From Hyposmocoma kahamanoa (Eukaryota; Arthropoda; Insecta; Lepidoptera; Cosmopterigidae): a stretch of DNA of 64,000 nucleotides. Below are positions 12,301 to 24,300 of this stretch, piece after piece (the first letter of the stretch is position 1; each line of letters opens with the position of its first letter). A program made the position numbers and the translations under genes. Location: the NCBI RefSeq assembly GCF_003589595.1, contig NW_020653200.1, positions 2,091,751 to 2,155,750 on the forward strand, read 5' to 3'. The notes under the pieces are model-generated. The model searched no databases, was not told the origin of the DNA, and was given only the letters and a program-made list of their open reading frames with translations.

Positions 12301-15300
12301 TTCGGAAAGTGAATCGGAGTCTAAATCGGGGTCTACTTCCGCCTGTTCTTTAGGTTCAGATTTTCCCTCTTTTTCTTTGATGGTTCCGTCTCGCCAGTCT
12401 TTCTTGCAGAGCGGCGAATCTCCTTTGGTAAGCAAATCTACAGGCGCATCGGCACATAAGTTCTGAATAATATCGGGCATAGGCGCTTTTTTCTCTTCCG
12501 TTGATAACTGAAAGGTGACAATTGGTTTCTGGATCTGCGCTGGAGCTGGTGCTGGGTGGAGCATTTTCTGGAACTCTGTAATATTTGATCGGAAAGCCTC
12601 AAGTTTTGTATCTAGTTGCGAGGTAGAGTCTGATTTTCGGACAGCCGGGGGTGAGGCTTCTCCAAGAAGATATCTCCGTTTGAGTTCGAGAGCTCGTTTG
12701 GTGGCAAGGCCGCCGGCGGAACGAGTCCTACTGAGGGGGTACTCTTGTGGAGGAGGTGGCACTGGGAGAGGTGCCTCCGTCACCAAGATGGCGGGGGGAG
12801 AAGGAGCGGGTGCGCACTCTTCGCGTGCAAATTCGCTGTCAGTGGACACCTCGGTAGCAGACGACACCTCTTCGTCGCTGGAGTCGCTCTCATCTTCAGA
12901 CTCCACCTGTTTGAAAGCACATTATGATATGTGGCACAAGAGATAGATATGGAAGCTACGTAGATAATAGACACATTGCATTATTTGATAAAGCATAGTA
13001 ATGCACTTGTTTGTTGTCCAATATCGGAAATAATAACTCGTGTTACTATTTCGATACACACTAGTTCTAATATTTGCGCACTATACCTTTTCGTACTTGT
13101 CACACAACATGTACTGTTTTAATTCAAATTCGCACAAAATGAGGCTTTATGAAAACTTACATTGCAAGAGTCGACAAAACTAAATACATGAGATTACTTT
13201 AAGTGTGCGCCCCCACGAAATATTTGCACAATAAACAAAAAAAAGAAGCACAAAGTTTGAAGGTGCGCCTGGATTCCCACACTAACTTACCGTCTTAATG
13301 GCATAATAACATGTCCCTTATAGAAATGATAAAATATACATATAATACTTATATATACAATATATATTGTAAAGAAACCCACAAACAACACAAAAAAGTA
13401 TATACAGTAAACATAAATAAAAATATACAAGTATTTACAATTATTTCGCTATATACGAATATTCGTATTATTAAAAGCCATTATTAAATAGCTTAGTAAT
13501 TAAGTTTAATATAACGATGTAATACATAAATTTAATTATATTAGTATATAAAAGACAAATACATAAGAGCCATCAAACTATAAAAAGCTTAGTGCTTTGT
13601 CACTGCTTTAGTTAAAATTTCTCATTTCTACCGACATTATGTCGAGCTACTACAATAGATTTATCGCTACTAATCTTAGTTCACATAATTAAAATATATT
13701 ACTCAATGACATCTTTAAAATGCGTTAATTCTAAAGAGATCCAGGTACCCGTCATCACCTACATCACATAGGCACTTTTCGTGTCGAATGTTCACGTTAG
13801 ACTGTTTGCTACTCTACGGCAGTCTTAGCCAAATGTAATTTCAAATAAATCAAAGTTTATTATATGTTTTTGTTATGATTTAGTTCAAATAAGATTACGC
13901 TGGTGCAGTTGATAAAACAATAAGCGAAAGACGGAAGTTAGTGTGAACACTGTAACCGCGCCCCGGCCGCCGCCCCGTGTTAGCTGGCTGATATAATGAT
14001 GCATGCGCGAGTAAACATACTTCTAACCAATTTTTTGGCCCCTTGCTGTTTGGGACGACTGTTTTTTGGATTAGAAAAAGTGAAATGAATTCGCAATTCG
14101 GGACGACGGTGGCGTGCGAGGTGCGGTTGTGCGCACCTCCCTACTGCAACTACGTGGTCACCGGCCCCGATGCCCAGGCACCCAGGTGACCATATAGCCA
14201 AACGATGATTAGGCGAGTCGGCAGCGAGGTACCTCGCTACTGTCAGTCGGCGGGCGCGCATCCGCCGGCACTTCGCGGCGTCGTGCTTCTCGAGCTGCGC
14301 GCATGCGGGAACACGATTCGTTGCCAGACGACTCGGCACCTGTGATCAAACATCACATATTACACCATATTAGGTTCAGAGCGTTAAAATTTAAGACATA
14401 CATATATCGTCGGGGATAATGCAAATCCGCGTATGTAGTAATGTAGTAAAAATTTCACATTAAGAGGGATTTAACGTTATTACTTTGTTATTCCAATGGC
14501 TACGACCATTGACCTAGCAATAAATGGACGTCGGGTTCGCGCTAAAGAGTGTCCGCACCTATAGGGCGTTAAAATCACATACAAAGCGTCAATCGCACAA
14601 CAGTCTTCATTCGTTCGAGTGACAACGCGGTTGTCAACCATGCAGTACCATATAATAATAACTTGTAAAGTGTAAAAACAGGATTTAGTATCATATTTTC
14701 ACTAAACAAATATATTGTGTTATCATAGTTAACAATTAAAAGTGTTATTTTGTACAGTATTATCGTATTTAATTTATATATAAATGAATCGTAAATATAA
14801 ATTACAAAAGCACACAAAATAATCAAATAGCTAACTGTCCTTTTTCTACACAATGCATGCGCAAAAGATGGAAAGAGACCCATTACGTTAATTTCAAGAA
14901 GCTTATATAAAGGTTTTGGTCATTTTTAATTTTTCGAACCACAGGCGATTGAAATATTTAGAACAAAGAAACTATAGAGTCGCTTTGATTACAATCTTAT
15001 TTAAAAAAAAATGTTTTTTATTAATGACGTTTAATTCGAGCTGACGAAATAAAATGTCAAATGTATTTTTTTAGGAAGATTACAAAACTAAACTAAACCG
15101 GTTTTCGGAATTACGGTTTACGTTTAGTTGGAATATCAGTACATTTCTTATAGTACACGCTTATTTTCACATTTGTAGTAATATTTGTATGTCTGTATCT
15201 GCCCAACTCTTTATTATTTCTTTAAGTGAACTTGCACAAAATTCGACATAATAATATACATAAAAATTAATTAATATTTACGATAAAGGCTACTCCAGCA

Positions 15301-18300
15301 CTCTTGTGTTCAAATAACTTTCAGTCGAAGCTAAATATGGTGCATTTTGTTAAATTTCCAGTAGAAGCTGAATATGGTGCTTTTGGGTCCTTTGTTGCAA
15401 GCAATTAGGCAGTACTGCAACGACATTACAATTTAAATTAACGGTCTTATTCATAAAAAAAGCTTATCATAGGTTTAAAACACTCATTAGTTAAAATGCT
15501 CTATAAGGTTTTAAAACGTTTGATAACAATGTTTATTCATAAACGTTCTATAAACTTCCTACAACTATTATGCTGTTAAAATTCGTTTATAAATCAAAAA
15601 GTTGCCATTTTAATGAAGTCAACCAAAAAATTTATCAACAAACTACAATGTCAGTGAGATCATGGTGAGATCGCACTGATTTAGCGTGACCATAGACATT
15701 ATGATGGATTAAAAATTCATATTTAGTCTACGACACGGTGATACCTTTGACAGATACGTCTGGATACGTCAATGTTATTGTAACAAATAAAGCGCGCATT
15801 GATCAAATCGTCTTTACATTGGCAGAGTTAAACAAACAACGGCCAAAAAATCAAGAACTTAACTGAATTAAAACAAATCTTCCAAGTGCATCTTTAAAAT
15901 GAAAAGGCAAAGAAGTGAAAATTGGTTGGAGGAGGATAAGGTTTGTACTGATTCACGTACAAGTTGATTCAAGGAAGTTTTGTTTTGTATAAATTCTCAA
16001 TATCTTTTACTTACTTTTGCTTTTGCTTCTATTTTCTTTAGTTTATTTTAAAAGAATTGGTCAAGGAGCGGGTTTCAACGTTGGAAAATAAAAACACTGA
16101 TGCAAATACCAACGCGAAAAAGGTGGCGGCCTGGCATGATCTACATACGAAGTATCTAATACATAAATATGTTTAATAACCATCTATTGAAGAGGAATTT
16201 GGTGTATTTGTTTAAAAACAGAATTTATGTTCCAGTTTTAACAGTATGGCCAAAACTTCAAGAACCTTGCAACAAATAAAAGTTCAATGGGGCATTATCA
16301 AAATGTCAGAAAAAAAAAAGAAAATTCCTAGAGCGGAAAGACAGATTCCAAACAGGTGGTGGACCACCACCTGCTTCTGAACCTCCAAGTGGAGATGATA
16401 TTGCTGTGTGGCTTCCTCATGCATTCACAGTGGACTCGAATCAGTTTGATTCAGATAACCAGGTGCATTTTAAAATTACACATATCTACTGGTTCAGTAA
16501 GTATTCCGTACTGATTAAAGAATAATGTGTATTTTTGGTTTCAGAATTTTTTAGAGAAAAATTCAGATTATAAGGAAAAACAGCATGACCAACAAAATGA
16601 AAAAAAAAGAACCCTGTCCATGTGATGTAATTATAAAACAAAACAACATGCCAGAAATAGTATGTGTATTATATTATTATTACAGTAGTTAAAAATTAAT
16701 TAATTAGTAGTTAATTAATTAAAATTTTTTTGCCAGTTCAATTCTATATTATTTATTAGTAAATAACACCTAAAGGATTTTAAACTTAAATTTCATAATA
16801 ATCCATTCATTAGTTTGCTGTTAGTGTCTAGCAAGATTGCAATTTCGAAAATCAATTAGGCAGTCTTATTTATTTTAATTTTATTACTTTAGATATTGGA
16901 AGAAAGTACATCTAAGCAACAAAGCGAGTTTTGCACAGAACCCAAGATTCCGATTTCTAAATTGAAAAAAAAAAGGTATGTATTGTGAAATGAAATAAAA
17001 TTTTAAATCATTTTATCTTGATACCTATTATAGCTTAAAATTATTTGATAATTGTTGTAAAAATCTTTTGACCTTGATTTCTGATGACTATGTAAATAAA
17101 AATCAATTGCCAAGATGTATGTACGTGCATAACTTCAGATCAGCTGCATCTATTTGGCTAAGTCTGTTTTGGTTGTTTGTAAATTGTTAGTAGAAGGTTT
17201 GTATGTCTATATTTCTGGAAAGTTCACGGGAAAAGTTGGGAACTGGGCAAAGTTGTGCTGATCAGCTTGGATTGGACACATTTATAACTAATATGAAACA
17301 CAGAAAAAACCTTATTGTATTAATTTTGTATTTCAGATCAGTAATACAAAAAAGGAAAGTGCTGCACTTCAAATAGCAGAAACTGAAACAGCATGCAGAA
17401 AAGAGCTACATGAGGCACAGATGGTTAATGAACATCAAAAATTAAAAAATTTGCTTTTGATGGAAGATGTTATTAAACACAAATTAAATTATTATAAAAA
17501 TAAATTAAACTGATATTTGTATAAATTTTTTATTGAACTACTCACTAAAATGTCTACTGATAAAAGTTTGTAAAACAGCATTAGCATTTGCACTTCCCCT
17601 TGTAACTTCTTGGGTTACTTCGTTTGCACGGCTATTACTGCTACCCTCTAATTGCATGTCTCCATGGTCAACTGCTATGTTGTGAAGGACTGCTAGAGCA
17701 ACTATAGTAGTTTTGACATTATTTAAACTGCATGTCATGCCGAATAATAGGCACTGAAACCGTTGTTTCCATACTCCAAAACAGCGTTCCACAGTATTTC
17801 GTGTGGCAATATGAGATTGGTTATATTTTTCTTCACTTCGATTTTGAGGCCTTAGAATAGGAGTAAAGAGATATGGTTCTAATTTATATCCGGAGTCACC
17901 TAAAAGACGCCCTCTAAATGAGCCTCTCTCAAAACGCTCTTTGAGTAATGACTCATTAAAGATGCGGGCATCATGTGTGCTACCTCTCCATCTAGCAACA
18001 ATATCCCGGATACGGAGATGTGCATCGCAAGTTACCTGTAATAAACATAAACAATATTAAATAAATATCAAAATGGAAAATATTATGTCCTTTGAATTTG
18101 TTTTTCATAATAAGACTCAAACTAGTAGCAGAATAAGCACCTGAACATTGAGAGAGTAAAATCCCTTTCTATTTATGTAATATTGGGCTGCATCACCTCC
18201 ACATTTGCGAATTTTTACATGTGTGCAGTCAATGCAACCAATAACAGTTGGGAAATTTCGTATACCACGAAATTCTCTCATTACACGCTCTTCTTCAGCA

Positions 18301-21300
18301 AACGTACTGGGCATTTTAATAAAAGAAGCCGAGTGTTTTGCAATTGCCTTTGCAACTCTTGCACAAATCCTACTGGTGGTCGCTTGAGACAATCCGTGGT
18401 GGTCTCCAGCATCTTCTTGAACCTGTAATTAAAATTGATGACTTAGAAAAGGTTTTGAGACATAGATATAATAGAAAAGTATAAAGCAACACAATAATTA
18501 TAATTAATAGGTACTTGCCTCTCGACGACCCCAACATCTTATGGCAGTTAATACCTGAATTTCAGGAGACGTACCACAACCTCTATGATCTAATTTAAGA
18601 TCGTCACGTATAAGGTTAATTATAAAAGTCGCTGTAGATTTACTAAAGCGATAACGCTTTTGAAAGTCCTCATCTTCCAAAGAAAATGGATCACTCCTAT
18701 TTTTGTACACCTTTCTTCGAAGCGGACGGTTTTCAAGTTCTTCAATCACTTCAATAACATCTAAGCTCTGTAAGGCTTGCATTATGAAGTAATCTGTGAT
18801 TATAAATAAGTAAGCTTGCTTTACAGAAGTAAGTTTTAAATTTCTTGAAATACTGAACGTCAAGTCGTTTTCGTTTACTTATTAATCAGCTGTTCAGAGT
18901 CCGCCATTTTTTTCTTACAAAACTGTTATAGTAGGGTCCTGGCTTCTATAAAGTTATGATAGGTTTATAGAACGGTTTAGCGCTAAAGTGCTTTTATGAA
19001 TACGACTTTTGTTAAATCATACTATAGCGAGCCTTGAGATGTGTCATAACTTTTTATGAATAAGACCGTAAATGTTTTAGTTTTTTATATTTCGTTACAT
19101 GTCACTACGTTTGTATAGGTTAACTTCGGACATTTTTTCGTGGTTTTTGTATTAGACCCGACGTCCATTTGTTGGTAGGTCAATGGCTACGACTCTCATT
19201 TTTGCACAGTAAGCATTAATTTATGTTGTCTACGGACTGATAACAATAGATCAATAAATCAATAAATCACGCTAATTTGATTGCCACGACATTTATGCGG
19301 ATTTGATTTGGCTTTGAATTACCGAAATGTCGTATAAAGAACATGAAAAAACATAAATAAATTTTCCAAAAGGTACATGTATTTTTGTTATTTAAATCAG
19401 TTCGTAACAAGGATACCCACGTGATTGTACACATAATATAGCGATACCAGGAAAAAACAATGATAATAAAAAAATATGAGAGTGAAAAACAATCACCGTC
19501 GTCGGAATATTCGTCGTATCCAAAAGAGTCGTCGCTAAAGTAGAGATCTGGGCGCGTAGAACGTGTAGGGCGCGCGTCTAGACGCGGCAAATCAGGAGAC
19601 CGAGGCGCCTCGCCGTCGCTGTCTGCCGCGTCTGTATATTCTTCGGAACTGGACTCTTCCTCGTCACTGGGCAATTATATTTATATAAGAATGAAAAGAG
19701 AAAGGTAGGCCTCAAAGTGTAAATGAATTATCTAAAATTAATGAGACTTATGATTTTAAATAAGTCTTAACTGCGAGTTTAACATTGTGCTAACAGATGA
19801 CGCCTTTAAAACAATCTACAAGTATGTATGAGAAAACAAGTTTTCCAAATCTAGTGAACGTCATCTGTAATCGAGCGAAAGAACTATCTTATTGTATAAA
19901 TAGATTATACATAACATCGTAGCAAGTTCAGCACACTCACTATCTCACTTCCCATGAAACTGATGAATTGGTATGTATTTGTATATAAACGATTGTAACG
20001 CACCTAAGACCACCAGCGCACGATGTCTCTGATGCCAAGAAGTTGCGATCTGTCCACTCGTCTTCGTCAATCTCTCGCGCGCCGTCGGACAGCTCAAGTG
20101 AGATACGTTCAGGTGTTGGTGGCGGGTGGTGCGGGTGGTAAGGGGTGGCGCCGGCTAGTAGCGCTGCGAGTCCGTCCGGCGCCGTCGTCCCACCGTGCCG
20201 GAGGCACACAAGACGCGTGCCGTAGCGCTCCATTGTGTAGTTGCTGTAGTGTAACAAATACGTCAGGTTCTATCGACCAGTTTAGGACCCTATTACGATG
20301 CAGTTAGGACCTGAAATGAATCGTTGAGATAGCGCTACGTGAAGTGTATATCAACATCCCGCTTTTTTGTCGTTACGAATCTATACTGAACTGTAATAAG
20401 AGTTCATGGCAAGGCCCCAGAGCTCTGCTAATTTTAAATCATCTGTCTCCGAGACCAAGCGGTATCAAGCTGGACTGCCACTGTTGGTTATGTGTTTATG
20501 TGTGAGCATATCCATGGCACCCGCGATACAGCGTTTCCCTAGTGCGGGGCTATGAGTGTGTACGTTTTTTTAAATAGAAAACCACCGTGAGACTCAGACA
20601 TATTAACTAAAAATAAGGGATAACTCACTACACTCACTTTGTAAAGTCTCGTCTACAGAAAGTGACGTTGTTAGTGTAGTGTGCAATCCTGCATATGACT
20701 TTAATAAAAATGAAGCAAACGAGGGTAGATTCTCGCCGACGAGAGATCCTACGCCTGCTGCCGTACCTCTGATCGGGCTGCCAGGGCTTTGGCGCGCAGT
20801 TTTCGTCGAATCACCGCCGCGGAATCTCATGATTAAGGACCACGAATTGGTTCGAAACATGTCGAGCTAAATTCGACTTAAATACGTGAGTTATTCGTTA
20901 TTTTTAGTTAATGTGTACATTATTATTGTAATTATCTCGATTAAGAGTCGAGTAGAGTGTCAATGGCAGGATTATGAACGTTTGGTTTTGGTTTGTCAAA
21001 GACTAGTTCATCGAGCTTCTATTCAACTTCCATTGCAATTTTTTTAGCATTCTGCTCTTCAACGGCGAGTCGATGACACGTTAATGGCGTAGTCTACTGT
21101 TATGTATGTTTCATTTGAAGACTAAACTGTTGATTTAAAGAGATTTTTTTTTTTTTATATAATATATATTTGTAATAAGTGACGGGACGTACAAATAGTG
21201 CGCCTGATGGTAAGCTTCACGCCTGTCCATAACAGTTTCAGTGCTTTAAATCACAAAGATCTGAGGGGCACTGCCACTGCGCCCATCACCCTGAGACATA

Positions 21301-24300
21301 AGTTGACAAGTCGCATGTGCCTGTACTTTCACCAGAACCCTTACCCTTCAAAACCGTAACACAGTAACGCTGACATTACTGCTTGGCGGCAGAAATAGGT
21401 AAGGCAGTACTTCCCTGGGCGAACTCTTTCACAATGAGCTCCACTGCTACTATTTGAATAGAAATTTCCTTGTTAGTTCATAAAGCAATATCAATCACTA
21501 ATGATTGAATGAATGAATGCCATCAGTGTCATTCCACTGACACTATGTGGAGACTCAACTGCCATTGCAAATAGATTTTAGCAGAATAACAAATATTATC
21601 CTAATTGCATTATAATTTCAGTGGAGACCCAATGGAATTACAATGACCAGTGATTTTGAGAAAATTAGCTGACTTGGTGCCTTGTGTAAAGTGCTGAGGT
21701 TTTAGAACGTATCTGGTAACATCTTAAATTCGAAAAGGGCGTTCGGTTCTGTTAACAATTTAATACATGTAGCGTGATGCATGAACGTATGTATAGTCGT
21801 ACCCAGGTCTTAAGACGGCCTTACAGACGGCACAGCGGAAACAGGCTCTGTGCAGATGAAGCCCGTCGGCTACCACGCCCTCGGCAGCGAAGACACGTGT
21901 ACCACAGGCTGCGCACTGCATACCCGTTGAGGAAGGCCCGCGCCAACTCTTCTTCTGCGCATAACGTCAATTAAATTAAGGGCCAAGAAACACTGGTCGA
22001 GAGTTTGTTCACACAAAATGCACAATTAGTACGGAATGCTGTGCGCAATCTTTGTGAAGATGATTATTTTAAAGGAAATTTTAAGAAAATAGTCTTTCTC
22101 ACCTCGTCTTTTGGTACAGACTTGGACGGCTCGTCTTCTTTTTTTACGAATTTGTTCGCTAAATTAGCAACCTGTACAAACAATTCCTTAATTACTGAAA
22201 ACAGACGCAATAAACTTTGAAATGCATAAGCTCACAAACGGTAATTATCTATATGGCAGAATCGAATCTACTAAAATGTAGTAGATTACAAGAAAAAAGT
22301 TTAACAGCATGCAGAGCGACAGTACCTTCTTGGTGCCGTGATCGGGTCGCCCGGAGTCGCGCAGCTTCTGATCAAATTTGTTCAATGTCTCGTCGATCTC
22401 TACCCACTTCTCGTCGCCCCCTTCGCCTTGTTTAAGGCGTCGCTGACGACCCAAAAACTGAGAATAAATCATAATAAGTTATACATAATAATTACACTAG
22501 GAAACTTTACAATTACTGTCTTTGCCACTTTCAATTAGCTCTTTAGGAGACTTGTGCCTTTTTTAAGATTCTTTCGAAGCCCTTTATCCGATTTAATAAA
22601 ATGCAAAGATTCTTACACAAAGTTATAACCGATTAGTTCGAACCGATTCAGCAGTTTATCAGAATGTACAATTTCAAATATTTTATTAAGTAATAAACAG
22701 CTCAATTAAAAAATATTTTATTGATAAAGTAAAATATGTGAACCAAATAACCTGTTCTCTATCCCACTTGGGCACCTTCTCAGCAGTCTTGGGCTCGGGC
22801 CGGCCGAGTCGATTCTCCATGATCTTCCTTTCAATCTCTTTTACATTCCAGTCGTCGCGCTCGATCTTGCCCACCGACCGCATCAGATCCTGAACGATTT
22901 TTATATTTGCATGTAATTGAGTTTTCTTCCCAGCATTCTAAATAACAAGATCCAATGATACTATACTGCAAGCATATTATATCAAGCGCGCACTACCACA
23001 ATCATAAACACAAGAAAGCAAACCGGCCATGAGCTGCAAAAATGAATCAAAATAGTACCTTGGGTTTAGTGGGCTGCCTTGGCGAAGCGTTGGTGTTTGA
23101 GCCAGCCAGCTCTGCAGCCAGTCGAGCCACACGCGCACCACCACCCCCTGACCGTCCGCCACCCCCCACTATGCGACCCTCCTCCTAGATAAAAAAAAAC
23201 ATTATTAAAACCTATTATGAATTCGGCGCGTATGTTAGTATTACAGTGATAACGCTTAAATTCAAACGGTGATATGCTAAAACTGTGACCATTTATTTGT
23301 GCGCCTAAATATATAAATAAACTTTTACCTATGAGCACAAGAACAAAGTCATGTTAAACTTTGGATAGACGCAAAAGAAACTAAATTAGACTGAGCTTGT
23401 AAGTTAAACTCTAACCCCTTTGGATATAAATAAACTCATTTAAGTGTCATATCACCGGAATAAAAAAAAATGGTTGAATTAATTATGATTTGTGAGCCAT
23501 TCGCGTACGCGGTATACTAAGTGTAAATAATTATTAACGTCTAAAACAAAAAACCAAAATTAATATAAACTACCTGTTTTCTTAGATTAGTTCCTCTAAA
23601 ATAGAACAACAAACAATTGATTTTGTCAGTTCAGTAATAAAATTAAGTTCATGCACACACAAAACACACAATGAAATATATATGTTTTAGTTCCAAACGT
23701 GCGAATTATTCCTGCAAAAGATTGTTCGAACTTCACACAGAGACAGCTCATGCGTCACACAAGGTGAAGCTCACATAATGCTGTAGTTGTTTCTCGAGGT
23801 TGCGCACTCGGTCGCCGAAGTGCGGCGCGTTGGCGCGGTACTGCTGCAGGCCGACGTCGTATGTCAGGTCTGCAGCGCGCACACCCGGCCTCGGCTCTGC
23901 CGCTAACATCTGCAGACTACGTTCAAATCTTTGCTTCATGATCTCCCGAGCCGCCTTGCGCCGCCCAGGTTTAACCCTCTTAGCATCTTCTCTCTTCTTC
24001 TGCATCATGTCGGACACCCTTTGCATCCTAAATGCCATTTCACTAGAGTTGCGTGTGTGCTCGACATTATATCCCGTTTTTTGGTCGACACGCTTATTCC
24101 CCTCTATCAAGTCGACTACTCTCTGCCTCCGGAGAGCCATTTCTGGATTGCCTATCGAATCAGTTCGCTTCGATCTATCCGGACTGGGCGCCTCCCTGCG
24201 TTTGCCGCTACCCTCAAGTATTTCCGCCATCCTTTTCGCCCGCACGGCTACATCGCCTACATTGGGCACAGATCCCGCACGTACGGACCTTTTATCGTGA

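Larger units (their letters stand above)
15442..19068. mobile_element. PIF/Harbinger DNA transposon, complete, 3.6 kb
   Basis: The terminal inverted repeats begin CGGTCTTATTCATAAAA (right end read on the other strand, CGGTCTTATTCATAAAAAG) and are flanked by the trinucleotide TAA on both sides (15439-15441, 19069-19071), the target type of this superfamily. It contains the two usual genes in convergent orientation: a Myb/SANT-like protein on plus (15899-17513) and a DDE transposase on minus (17538-18782), only 24 bp apart. The transposase looks intact and the partner gene has an apparent frameshift. Confidence 0.93.
14507..19185. mobile_element. inverted-repeat transposon with 8-bp target duplication, split by a Harbinger element
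   Basis: Inside the Mical intron between exons 20 and 21. Terminal inverted repeats of about 30 bp begin CATTGACCTA and contain GGACGTCGGGT. They are flanked by an exact 8-bp duplication, GCTACGAC, at 14499-14506 and 19186-19193. Left and right ends match a solo 285-bp copy at 55822-56106. The body is interrupted at 15442-19068 by a PIF/Harbinger element, and about 765 bp more (roughly 14632-15396) is absent from the short copy. CA..TG ends with an 8-bp duplication fit P-like or hAT-like superfamilies; no transposase for it is present. Confidence 0.88.
20244..21802. other. Mical: Mical intron between the two LIM exons, with repeats
   Basis: Holds a SINE fragment (about 20455-20575), an unassigned GC-rich block at 20640-20880 that is open on both strands but resembles no Mical exon, and a dispersed repeat copy (21177-21450). 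No coding segment is needed here: exons 18 and 19 join in phase and complete the LIM ligands. Confidence 0.7.

Noticed and set aside
12020..12946. plus-strand ORFs of 143-148 codons
   Set aside because: Antisense shadows of the same exon; no domain.
13980..14339. 119-codon minus ORF over exon 21
   Set aside because: Wrong frame: the spliced frame gives the basic MICAL linker in phase with exons 20 and 22.
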